A program made the position numbers and the translations under genes. The notes beneath the pieces are model-generated. The model was not told the DNA's origin and did not search any database. It saw only the letters and a list, made by a program, of their open reading frames with translations. From Nemertoderma westbladi (lineage: Eukaryota > Xenacoelomorpha > Nemertodermatida > Nemertodermatidae): a DNA stretch of 60,593 nucleotides. The first letter of the stretch is position 1, and each line of letters opens with the position of its first letter. The stretch lies in the NCBI GenBank assembly GCA_032718475.1, contig JAUCBJ010005901.1, positions 1-60,593 on the forward strand, read 5' to 3'. Shown one piece after another: positions 1 to 9,349 of the stretch.

Positions 1-414
1 TTATGAATAATGCTTAATTGTTTTTTTCATTAATGTACGAAACTGATTTTATGAATAATGCTTAATTGTTTTTTTCATTAATGTACGAAACTGATTTTAT
101 GAATAATGCTTAATTGTTTTTTCATTAATGTACAAAACTGATTTTATGAATAATGCTTAATTGTTTTTTCATTAATGTACGAAACTGATGTTATGAATAA
201 TGCTTAATTGTTTTTTTCATTAATGTAGGAAACTGATTTTATGAATAATGCTTAATTGTTTTTTCATTAATGTAGGAAACTGATTTTATGAATAATGCTT
301 AATTGTTTTTTTATTAATGTAGGAAACTGATTTTATCAATAATGCTTAATTGTTTTTTTATTAATGTAGGAAACTGATTTTATGAATAATGCTTAATTGT
401 TTTTTTCATTAATG
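1..414. repeat. 48-bp tandem repeat array, cut by window start
   Basis: About 8.5 head-to-tail copies of a 47-48 bp AT-rich unit beginning ATGAATAATGCTTAATTG and ending ATGTACGAAACTGATTTT. Length differences come mainly from the T-run (6-7 T) and single substitutions such as ATGTAGG for ATGTACG. The array ends abruptly near 414. It is a minisatellite with no reading-frame constraint, and its left end lies outside the window. Confidence 0.95.
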
Positions 415-624
415 CTTTCGGAACGAGGGAGAGTTCATCCAATCATTATTTGTAACAATTTCGCACACGTTATATTATCACATAGACTCTGTATATAAAT
501 ACAGTTAGCATATATATAGACATCAAATGCATGACATATAAAGAGTGTACAGTGGTTAAATACATGACAAATAGAATAAATATAATATAAAGCAGTAATA
601 TAATAGCATGTAATATAAGTAAGT

Positions 625-1800
625 CTATACACTTCCTTTCCATTGGTTTCTAAGAAACTTATAAGCAGAAGATGCCAGATTGCTATCAATGTTTTGTGGG
701 GATGACATAGCTGTATAGCAAAAATTGTATATATCTGTACGAGATTGGGTTTGCATACCAATAAAACCGGAAGCTCCAATTAATTCCTCCAGATTACCAT
801 CGGTTACAGATTTCGACCTGTTGAGAGCTCCATACCATTCAGGATGGTTAAATATATGATCCGGGATTCCAGAGGAGAGTAGAAGATGTCTTTGTTGGCG
901 CATTCTGTGACAGTTCCATAGGTTGACAAAGAGATCGCACTCTCTTTGGATGACTGGAATATAAACGTACCCAAGGATTTCACGATCAACCTCATCCGAT
1001 GTTCGTAGGCAAAACATTCAACAAGATCCTTTAGTTGTTCTTTGAAGTACTTTTCTAAGCGTTCGTGGAGCTCTCTCCACAACCTTTCTATTTTATTTTA
1101 TGTAGAGGGGCCATACTTAAAGTATTCGACGGGATCTCTTTCCGGATCCTCCTGATTGCCGAGTAAGGAATGTAAATAGAAGACGCATTGTCCCCATTAT
1201 CCCGGTTTCAGAACCCTTATCGCATATACATAGAGATGCAGCCCATTTCCCTAAGAAGGTCTAGATATAAAGAAACGATAGTGACAGGCGAGGAGTTGGA
1301 AGGCATAACACGGAGTAGTACAATTTTTCGCAAAAATGTGTCTTGTAAGCCGTACAAAGCCAATTGGAACAATGAGTTTTGAAACCCGCATAATTTATCG
1401 TGCCCATTGCACGACAAAAGCCACATAGGTCCCCATTGGATTTAAATTATGTTTTGCGCGGTTTCTTCCTGTTACTTAGCCTTCGCTCTTCTAATCCTGA
1501 CGTCCTTTTCGTCCTGCAAGATACTGTAAATTAAATTTCGAGGAACCAGAATACCGCGTAACACGTTCGTAATTTCGAATGCATGGCTCTGTAGCCGAGA
1601 AGACTTCCAGGACCATCGAGTTCTTTCCTAACAACTTCCTTAACTTCCTCCAGAGGAGTATCATATTCGATATAACTAATATCAAAACTACGTAACCTGC
1701 GATCTAAAGTTTTAAGTGACCAGTCCAAATTATATTTATCTTTGATGCTAACTAGAATTTCACTTCTTTTCCAGTTTTGGTGTACTAGTTTGGTCAAGTT
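625..1800 (-). pseudogene. Decayed integrase-core (rve-like) transposase
   Basis: Three reverse-strand pieces in different frames follow one protein order. 1797-1531 gives an N-terminal helical region with TLDRRLRSFDISYI and GSLLGYRAMHSKL. 1426-1217 gives the first strand of an integrase fold (WLLSCNGHDKLCGF, then MPSNSSPVTIVSLYLDLLREMG). 1082-625 gives the C-terminal part (WRELHERLEKYFKEQLKDL, VNLWNCHRMRQQRH). I recognise this order from the widespread metazoan 'integrase core domain' family in which HLDGYDKL precedes a NSDP motif and a WNSHRIRPTRH tail. The catalytic middle (about 1100-1215) is not readable. At least two frameshifts make it a dead copy. The family assignment is from memory of motifs, not a search. 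Confidence 0.6.
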
Positions 1801-2039
1801 TCTTTCAATTCAAATTCAGCCATATTCTGTTAGGCATATACAGTAGCAGAGCAGTACCGGTATTAATTCAACAATTAATTATGTAATTACAAGTACTGGT
1901 ATGGGTAGCAGGTAGCGAAACCGCCCCTAAACGGTCCAGCAGTCCAGTCAGGTAGTACAGCAGTAGTACAGTCTCAGCAAAGTACTGGCCTGGAGTGGAG
2001 ATCAACGATTGATGCCCACTTAGATCCTACCACCATAAT
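1801..2039. other. Non-coding spacer
   Basis: AT-rich then CAG/GTA-rich unique-looking sequence. I see no gene, RNA or clear repeat. Confidence 0.5.
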
Positions 2040-2415
2040 ACACGTTCGCGGGGCCATCGCGCAGGACGAGGCTCAGTTATCAGATACAGTTTGAAATTGA
2101 GCGACTGTATCACAAAATCAGGTTTTGAGAAATTTACCCACACCACCAATCAATCAAAGAAAGGGGACAGTACGTGTTCACCCCTTTTACTCGAAACAAT
2201 GTACACGTTCGTGGGGCCTTCGCGCAGCACGAGGCCCAGTTATGAGATACAAATTAAAATTGTGCGACTGTATCACAAAATCAGGTTATGAGAGATTAAC
2301 CCACACCACCAATTAATCAAAGAAAGGGGGACAGTACGTGTTCACCCCTTTTAATCTGCACCCCCCCCCCCCCCCCCCTCCCATCAATACATAACCGCAA
2401 CATCTACCACCCACG
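2040..2415. repeat. Two ~150-bp direct repeats plus C18 tract and tail
   Basis: Copy 1 (2040-2198) and copy 2 (2206-2352) both run from ACGTTCG(C/T)GGGGCC through GCGACTGTATCACAAAATCA to GTACGTGTTCACCCCTTTTA. Copy 2 is followed by 18 consecutive C (2361-2378) and a short tail ending CATCTACCACCCAC. A third copy with the same C-tract and tail lies at 7771-7980, so this is a dispersed repeat family. Short ORFs across it are incidental. Confidence 0.85.
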
Positions 2416-2471
2416 GAAGGGTAGCACGAACTTATTTCCAAACGCACGTTCAATATGCAAAGCCAGGTGGT

Positions 2472-2930
2472 TTATAGGAATATAATCAATGCAGTACTCG
2501 TCTTCATTATAAGCCTCTTTGCGTTCGACCTGTTTTGTATTAAAATATATTTATTAAACGCAGGCTGATGCTCTTTATAATAATAATACCTAGGGATGCC
2601 AGCTTCCAGACTTTCAATCTTTACTGCCGCGCAAACCCCGCAGAGGAAGTTTTGGTTTGAGAGATCAAGCCCATCGGCAATTGGTGTTTCAATTTCGGTC
2701 CAGGAACTCTGACAATGGGAGCATTCAATCTTAGCTGTGGTCCATTCCCGTGGTTTCGGCTTCCTTTTCTTCGTCCCAATGACAGATTCTTCTGAAGACG
2801 TTCGATTCGCTTTCAGTTTATTGTTGGCGTTTGTGTTTTGAAGTTGTATTCGAGTGGACAGACGCGCCGGTTTCGAGGTAACCATACCGACCTGTGATAA
2901 GCGTTGGTTTTGTTGAGTGCCGGTATTCAT
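2472..2930 (-). CDS. Hypothetical protein with two Cys pairs
   Basis: A 152-codon reverse-strand ORF with ATG at 2930. The first 60 residues are polar and basic (Ser/Thr/Asn/Lys rich, with a KKRKPKP stretch that could act as a nuclear signal). They are followed by CSHC, about 27 residues, and CGVC, i.e. a CxxC...CxxC arrangement compatible with a small zinc ribbon. The C-terminal 50 residues are hydrophobic/aromatic and may not be real coding. I do not recognise the family. It could be the first exon of a host gene or a transposon accessory ORF. Nothing upstream or downstream on this strand helps. Confidence 0.35.
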   Translation of the reverse strand: MNTGTQQNQRLSQVGMVTSKPARLSTRIQLQNTNANNKLKANRTSSEESVIGTKKRKPKPREWTTAKIECSHCQSSWTEIETPIADGLDLSNQNFLCGVCAAVKIESLEAGIPRYYYYKEHQPAFNKYILIQNRSNAKRLIMKTSTALIIFL

Positions 2931-3162
2931 CTTCTCTCACCTCTTCAATGTCAGATGTTGCAAATACTGATAACAGGAATAACGGTATATATTTCAATAC
3001 TTGTCAATAGTAATATATATAATTTAGATAACTATTTTATATCTGTACTGTTGAGCAAACTCTACATAAATTCCAACCTGTGTATCGCCGGTAGTGCTGT
3101 TGCTGTGCAAGTGCTGAAGTGCTAGTTGCCACCGGTCAGCCGGTACCGGTAGTAGGGTGGTA

Positions 3163-4994
3163 CCATGGCCTACTACACACAGGCCATGACAAGGACTTTG
3201 CTGTGAAATTAGCGTAGGCTGACTGCTGAATTATCAAATATTATATTTTCCACGAATGCAGGGTCCATATTTAAAAGAAGATGACTAGATTTTCGTAAGT
3301 AATTTAATTGAAACAGTATTTAATAATTAATTAATTAATTATCGCTAGAGTTCCTGCAGCTTTTATTTGTTTGTGGCTGCCTCTGGCTATGTTTGTGGCA
3401 GGAATGTTTGAACACTTATAAGTCAGTCAATCAAGGATGAAATGGGACCAAACTTGGTACACATGTAGTCTATAAAAAATTTTGAAATTCTACACACAGA
3501 CAGACTTCTACAGTTCCCCTGTCTGCCGCTAGGGGGCGAATTAACAGAAACTTAATAATAGCTGTAATTATAGAACCAACGATCAGATTCATCTGAAATT
3601 TAGTAGTAGTTACCTAAGAGCATTGCTTAATTAGAAATTCTACAGAGACTTTTACAGTTCCTGTCTGCCGCTAGTGGGGAATTGTTAAAGCTCCAGTTCA
3701 ACGTGCTTAGTACGGTTTAATAAACAATAAATTAATTATTGTATTCAATACAGTAATTATAACAGTAAAATGCAATGTATTCTATTTTTTAGTAAAATCA
3801 AGAGACAGGAGGGGGATGGGACTGGACGCAAATCCCATCTTGGCGAATTAATATCCCGCCTCAATATTAATTTCTCAATTTTGGGAAAGGAGCAGGTTAC
3901 AGTGGCACGTTATTTTAACCAAAACAATAAAGTAAACACAATAGAACAGGTTACAGTTTTATTTTTGAGAGTAATCAGCTGTTGTTATTTGCGTCCAATT
4001 TCCCTTGGAGAGGGATTAATTTTTATTGCGTCCAGTCCCCCCCCCCCCCCCTATCTTGAAATCAAATACCAAAAATATATTTATTATATGATATTCTATT
4101 TGGAAATTGTAATTTCTTTTTGGAAATTGTAAGATTTACCAATTATTTAATACGTTTGATAGAATTGAACAACACCGCCCAACACAACCAACTCTCTATC
4201 CGCCTCGAGCTGTCGAGCATCGAGAATATGAGAAACTCGATCGAAATACCTGCTTATCCCAGTAGTATCCGTCCGTAGTCACCGGACCGCTGCGGTTTAC
4301 TCCCGTAGAACAGTAGAATTCCCGCAGCTTTCGACCCAATTCGACAACGAATTCGCTTCACACTTTCACGTCGCAGAGAACGTAATCCAGTATGATACAA
4401 GTATGCCCGACGTTCAACCACTTCCCCCAGGCGATACCAGGATCCGGGCCACCGCTAAACCCAGATCGCAATCCTCATCGATTCGTCCAGTCGTCGACGT
4501 AAGTCAGTAAGTGGGACTCTTCCCACCGCACTCCAAGGTGGGTGACCGGAGTGAGGCATGAGGAACTTGGCAATGGTCTGCATTACAATCTGACCGACCG
4601 CCGTATTCCCAGTGTCTGAGTGTAGTAAATACCGGTACCCAAATAGAATCGTACTGACAAACAAGCAATTCCGTAGCACTGCGTAGTATTCCCCCGTTAA
4701 TCACCTCTTGAAGCAACTCGGCTGCTCGGGTCCAGATACGTCGGACTGTCGGGAGCGTTTCAGACAGTAATGGCAGAATGGAGCGGCATTTGCGAATATT
4801 TCCAATGGTTTTATAATAAATAAGGGGATTAAATGCTAAAACAAATGGATTATTCCTAACCCCACCCCAATACAGCAGTATACCTAACAGTATATAGCTT
4901 GTACCACAGTACCATAATCTGATAATCAGCACAGTCAGCCTACGCTAATTTCACAGCAAAGTCCTTGTCATGGCCTGTGTGTAGTAGGCCATGG
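3163..4994. mobile_element. Inverted-repeat-bounded element, ~1.8 kb
   Basis: A 63-bp sequence at 3163-3225 recurs as its exact reverse complement at 4932-4994. The match continues inward in diverged form for about 20 more bases (GCTGA.TTATCA..). Inside are two diverged copies of a segment ending TCTGCCGCTAG (about 3440-3540 and 3600-3680), AT-rich spacers, and a C15 tract at 4037-4051. ORFs on either strand (3770-4132, 4504-4932) show no recognisable domain. I read it as a non-autonomous DNA transposon or fold-back element. I could not define the outermost bases or a target duplication. Confidence 0.6.
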
Positions 4995-5517
4995 GTGGTA
5001 CCTACGGTGCGCACTACAACTGACAACGGCAGTACAGCAATACGGTGTACCGTGCCAATGCAGCAATGACTGAATGATTAGCGGTAACTATCTAAACTAT
5101 TATATTATTATTACCAGTGCCGGTACTGGGCTAATTAGGCCTAAACTTTAATCACCGCAAGGGTTGCCGGGGTTAATTAGATTACATGATATGGCATATC
5201 TGCAGTGTATGGTACCGGCTGACCAGTATTGCAGTATTGACTGATTGCAGGATTCTCGATTCAGGGATTGTGTACAGCCTGACAGTACCGGTACACATGG
5301 TACATGCAGACAACCCCAATGTATTGCAAAATTTGTCAGAAACACAGCTGATTTATCCTACAGTAATAATAATTTAACGCATGGTTGAAATTGATGTTGT
5401 TTCCCTAATCAACTTAATTAACTAATTAACTGCTATGGAATGTTGTATGGGGATTACAGCTGTATAACTTTTAAGTATATTTATTTAAATCTTATACTAG
5501 AAAATAATTAATATCCT
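4995..5517. other. Gene-free spacer with TACCGGTA motifs
   Basis: No gene seen. It contains several GGTACC/ACCGGT palindromes (near 5118, 5208 and 5285). A 41-bp stretch at 5383-5423 (GGTTGAAATTGATGTTGTTT onward) is repeated almost exactly at 6050-6092. The two copies therefore bracket the TTAA MITE at 5518-6044, suggesting a local duplication or insertion into a repeat. Confidence 0.5.
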
Positions 5518-6044
5518 TTAAGGGGGGGTACACCTTTTACAGTGAACCTAATCACATGAAAGTTTTTTTATATGATAGATCAAAGATGGGGCAACATAAC
5601 TATCAGGCGAAATTTTGTGAAAATAATTCTGCACCGCTAGGTGGCGCTGCAAATTTATGCTAATTTTTAGGTTTTTTATAAATAGTATTAAATTTTATTA
5701 ACAAAAAATTTCGAAAAGTTGCCTGATACTTTTATGCAGGGTGACAATCTAGACACCCACAGGAAGTTTCAGACTAATTACTCAAAAATTGTTGAAGTAG
5801 TAGGGTTTTGAAGTTGACAATTTCATGAAAAAAATATTTGGAGATAATTGACCTTTCATTATACATAGTAATAGCAATTTCAATAGGAATCACTAAATGT
5901 AAATTTACATAACTTGAAAACTAAAAGAGCTATTAAATAGCGGTTTTCAGATTTGGAAACACCATTCAATGGTGCATTATAATAGACCATAAAAAAAATT
6001 TCGACATATTTTGGACCAAAATGGTGTACCCCCCCCCCTTAAGG
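5518..6044. mobile_element. TTAA-flanked MITE with G-tract terminal inverted repeats
   Basis: The left end reads TTAA then GGGGGGGTACACC (5518-5534). The right end reads GGTGTACC then a C-tract then TTAA (6023-6042). Ends are inverted and both flanked by TTAA, the target used by piggyBac-type transposases. The ~520-bp interior is AT-rich, non-coding and has no long ORF. The same end design (TTAA + G-tract + GTA) recurs on the fold-back element at 17842-18988, so a shared mobilising transposase is likely (inference). Confidence 0.7.
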
Positions 6045-6084
6045 AGGCAGGTTGAAATTGATGTTGTTACCCTAATCAACTTAA

Positions 6085-7595
6085 TTAACCCTTTGCTGCT
6101 CGAATTATTTTTAATGGTTTAGAACATTTTTTTTTAGGTTAGATAAACTTAAAACAGTCTAAAAGAACACATTAATGCCAAAAAATTTATTTTTTTTATT
6201 ATTTGAATATTTTTAATGAATGTTGTTCAGGAACAACAATGAGCATTAATGGTAGCAATAATATTTGGTAAAATAGTATCAGATTCATCTTCGCCACTAT
6301 CATTACTATCTGGTATGACAATTGAATACACCTTCTCTTTGTTCTGGTACCGAACTTACTACTCCTAGGATCGGTATGCTGCATTGGAGCTGCATTTTTA
6401 AGAAAGCTTTGCCGGCATATCGACAAAATTTCGCCGCCGCAACTCCCTATCACCCATGACATTTGCTAGATCATCCGCATCTTCAAGGCCAGTGTCATTT
6501 AAGATGCGTCTCAAGAAAGTCATTGGCTGTCCACCATGCTTATTCACTCAATGAGGCCTCCTTCAAAACACAAGATTATGCACTGGCTGGTCCTCACGGT
6601 GAAAGCAATGTCCTGCAAAGCGGAGGGGGCTTTGTTCTAGCATCAAGCTTGGGAGAACCAATGAGAGACACTTCCAATGTTATATAGTGTCCGGTTGGAG
6701 ATGTGTGCATTGTACTTGATATAGTGAATTACCGGTACTACTACTACGATCGGCAGGCATGCTGCATTCAGCTGCATTATATATGTATAACATATATATT
6801 AAGAATGCTGTGATGGCTTGTCGAAAAAATTGCCCCGCAACAACACCCTATCACCCATGACATTTGCTAGATCATCTGCATCTTCAAGGTCAGTGTCCTT
6901 TGGGATGCGTCTCAAGAAAGTCATGGGCTGTCCACCATGATTATTCGCTCCATGAGAGCGCCAAAGCACAAGGTTATGCACTGGCTGGTCATTACGGCGT
7001 AAGCAATGTCCTGCAAAGCGGAGGCGGTTCCGTTCAAGTGTCAAGCTAGTGAAGATTAATGGAACACCTCCAATACTGTATAGAGTTTGGTTGGAGATGT
7101 GTTCATTGTACTTGACAGAGTGAACTCTGCGCAGCATTCTTGTGAAAGTTCCTGTGAAAGTGTGAAATAAAAACTAATAACAGTGTAATTACAGCTTTCT
7201 TAAATGGGTAATGTTGTTGTGGGACAACAATCTTTAAAACACTACTCACTTGGTTAAAATCTATTAACAATCTATTGGAGCATTCGAAAATCATCTTAGA
7301 CATATTTTCCTATCTACTCAATTTTTTTGGAACGGAAAAATTAAAGGGAATTGTCTTTTTTAACAATATGAATGCACGTGTTTTTTCAATTACCGCTTAT
7401 TGAAGCATAGGCTCACAATATGTAAGCCAATGTTCAAATTTCCCTCTGGAAAGCAAAGGAAACTGATCCTCAGGTACAAGAAACATGTTGACAACCCATA
7501 TCAACCAATTAGATTTCACATATTACCATTCTGAGATTAGGAGAGCCAATAATAGGAATGTTGTTCCGGAACAACACTGAGCAGCAAAGGGTTAA
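6085..7595 (-). mobile_element. Internally deleted piggyBac element, TTAA target duplication
   Basis: Both ends carry TTAA followed by a perfect 13-bp terminal inverted repeat, CCCTTTGCTGCTC (6089-6101, and the complement at 7579-7591). TTAA plus CCCTTTG is the classical piggyBac terminus. Subterminal palindromes of the type GTTGTTCNGGAACAAC occur at 6222-6237, 7213-7228 (imperfect) and 7560-7575. On the reverse strand around 6330-6240 a short acidic segment (PDSNDSGEDESD) resembles the acidic N-terminus of piggyBac transposases, but no DDE core is left. The interior instead holds two LINE tails (6440-7140). The element is non-autonomous and would need a transposase in trans. Confidence 0.8.
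6440..7140 (-). pseudogene. Two tandem LINE C-terminal tails
   Basis: The block from ATCACCCATGACATTTGCTAG through CAAGAAAGTCAT occurs at about 6450 and again at about 6850, so a ~400-bp segment is tandemly duplicated. The better copy (7137-6799) reads, on the reverse strand, HISNQTLYSIGGVPL, LRFAGHCLRRNDQPVHNLVL and a terminal DL..VMGDR. This is the C-terminal 'FAGHC' region that follows the reverse transcriptase in many metazoan LINEs. No RT or endonuclease remains. A third relative is at about 19345-19640 on the + strand. Confidence 0.75.
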
Positions 7596-7770
7596 CTAAT
7601 TAAGTTAGATTAATTCTTAGCTTCTCGAAGGCCACGCGAAAATTCAACTTGAAAAATTTCTAAACTTTGGCCAGACCATATGTGTACCAAGTTTGGTTAA
7701 ATTTCATTAACATTTGGCTGAGTTATTAAGGTTTAAAATTGGACACGACAGAACGACAGAACAATAGAAG

Positions 7771-7980
7771 ACGTTCATGGGGCCTTCGCGCAGCACGAGG
7801 CCCAGTTATGAGATACAAATTAAAATAGAGCGACTGTATCACAAAATCAGGTTTTGAGAAATTTAGCCACACCACCAATCAATCAAAGAAAGGGGGACAG
7901 TACGTGTTCACCCCTTTTAATCCCCCCCCCCCCCGCCCTTTCCAACCACCAATACATAACTGCGACATCTACCACCCACA
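7771..7980. repeat. Third copy of the 150-bp repeat + C-tract
   Basis: 7771-7920 matches the copies at 2040 and 2206 (GGGGCCTTCGCGCAGCACGA and GTACGTGTTCACCCC are shared). A C-tract (7922-7934) and the same CATCTACCACCCAC tail follow, so the C-tract and tail belong to the family. Confidence 0.85.
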
Positions 7981-8381
7981 TGCCCATGTCTTTCCCTTAC
8001 GTATTCGAAGGTTCTCACGTTACTTCCGGATCCATGATCCCAGGTTGTCCAGATGCTCAAGCATACCATCCTTTGAGCTAAGGAGGCTAGCTCACGGGCA
8101 TCAGAGAACAGGGAGTGCCAAGGGAAGGAAGGATAGATTTGCCAATGGTGGGGCAGAATACCATCTGATTGGGATGCATCCATTGGCCAGGCCACAATAC
8201 CAAGTAGCAATATTCCATGTGTTAGTAATATAACTGTTGTCTTTAATACCTGTTGTTCAGTTGGTTTGTGTAGAGTTGTGGAAGCAGGACGGTTTAGACT
8301 GTAACTGTGCTATTATCGTATTCTTATTGTGCTAATATTGTATTCTGACATTATAAACAACTGCCACTAAAACTCAGATAT
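7981..8381. other. Gene-free spacer
   Basis: No gene supported. ORFs on both strands here overlap each other and the repeat tail and show no domain. Confidence 0.4.
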
Positions 8382-9254
8382 TCAATCGGCCTCCGGCCTT
8401 TCAGATACCACAAGCCATTCAGCAGAGCAGCCAGCGGACGTGGCGACGCGTACTACCCAAAGGCAAAACAAACTGGTCGGGAATCCCTCGACAACAGTTA
8501 TCATCCCAGTTATCATCACCCCATCATCATTATGATGATCTAAGGACATGCGTAGAACATAGTCAACCACAATTATGAACAAGAATGGTGCAAGTGTGTC
8601 TCCCTGGAGATGCCCCATAACACTTCAAATGGTTCTGTGTCACCCTCAACAGTAGACACAAATGTTGTATACTGTTATGCGCCTTATAGAGATCATTTCG
8701 GCACTTCTGAATTTTGTTGTTAGTCCAGGGGGCCCGTTTCCTGGTTCGAGGGTATACAGGAACTGTTTCTGCAGCTGCTAACTAAACTGCTTCTGTGAAG
8801 GCAGTATAGCCCTTACAGTGATCTGCCCCCTCAGAGGCAAGAACCTCATACCTGTTGCTCAGCTGTAGTGTGAAGCTGGGTCTCACACTTGGCTGTTGCA
8901 ACAGTGAGGACCAGTCATGCCGCGGCAAGGCAGATTTCGTTGTTTTGCTAGCATGCAGACTAAGTCTTACCTTGGCCACAATAAGGCGGTGATCACTGGA
9001 GAAGGGTCGAAGTGTAAATGCATTACATTCTTGTATAGAGCTCCTGTATTTCCTACGAAACAGAATATGGTCTATCTGGGACTTGTGACTACTGGGTCCA
9101 CTAGGAGTCCATAGCTTTCCAGTTCGCTTCTTGAACTGGGTTCCAGCTGAAAACAATCCATTTCCAGAGATAAAATCCGGAAGATGGACGAAATTTCGGT
9201 TAACACTATTTCTATAGACCCAGGGCGATGTAGGTGATTGATGCAGACTTGCAT
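8382..9254 (-). pseudogene. Truncated LINE: endonuclease then RT fragment
   Basis: On the reverse strand 9156-8782 reads the C-terminal half of an exonuclease-endonuclease-phosphatase (APE-type) domain: SQIDHILFRRKYRSS, then FSSDHRLIVAKVRLSL, with the terminal SDH motif that carries the catalytic His. 8618-8382 then reads HLQGDTLAPFLFIIVVDYVL, the RT motif just before the missing FADD. The region between endonuclease and this RT motif is almost entirely absent and frames change. It is a dead, internally deleted copy related to the larger LINE at 9350-12139. Confidence 0.75.
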
Positions 9255-9349
9255 TAGGCTACAGATAAGGTAGGCTACAGAGAGTTCTTACATACTGGCA
9301 TTGCACCACCTCCATAGTTTTCAGATTTACGATCATGCCAGAAGACACT

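Noticed and set aside
1-414. Regular repeats as a possible CRISPR array
   Set aside because: Units are contiguous with no unique spacers, and the window is eukaryotic.
4504-4932. 142-codon reverse ORF as a real gene
   Set aside because: No recognisable domain; it overlaps the inverted repeat of the flanking element.
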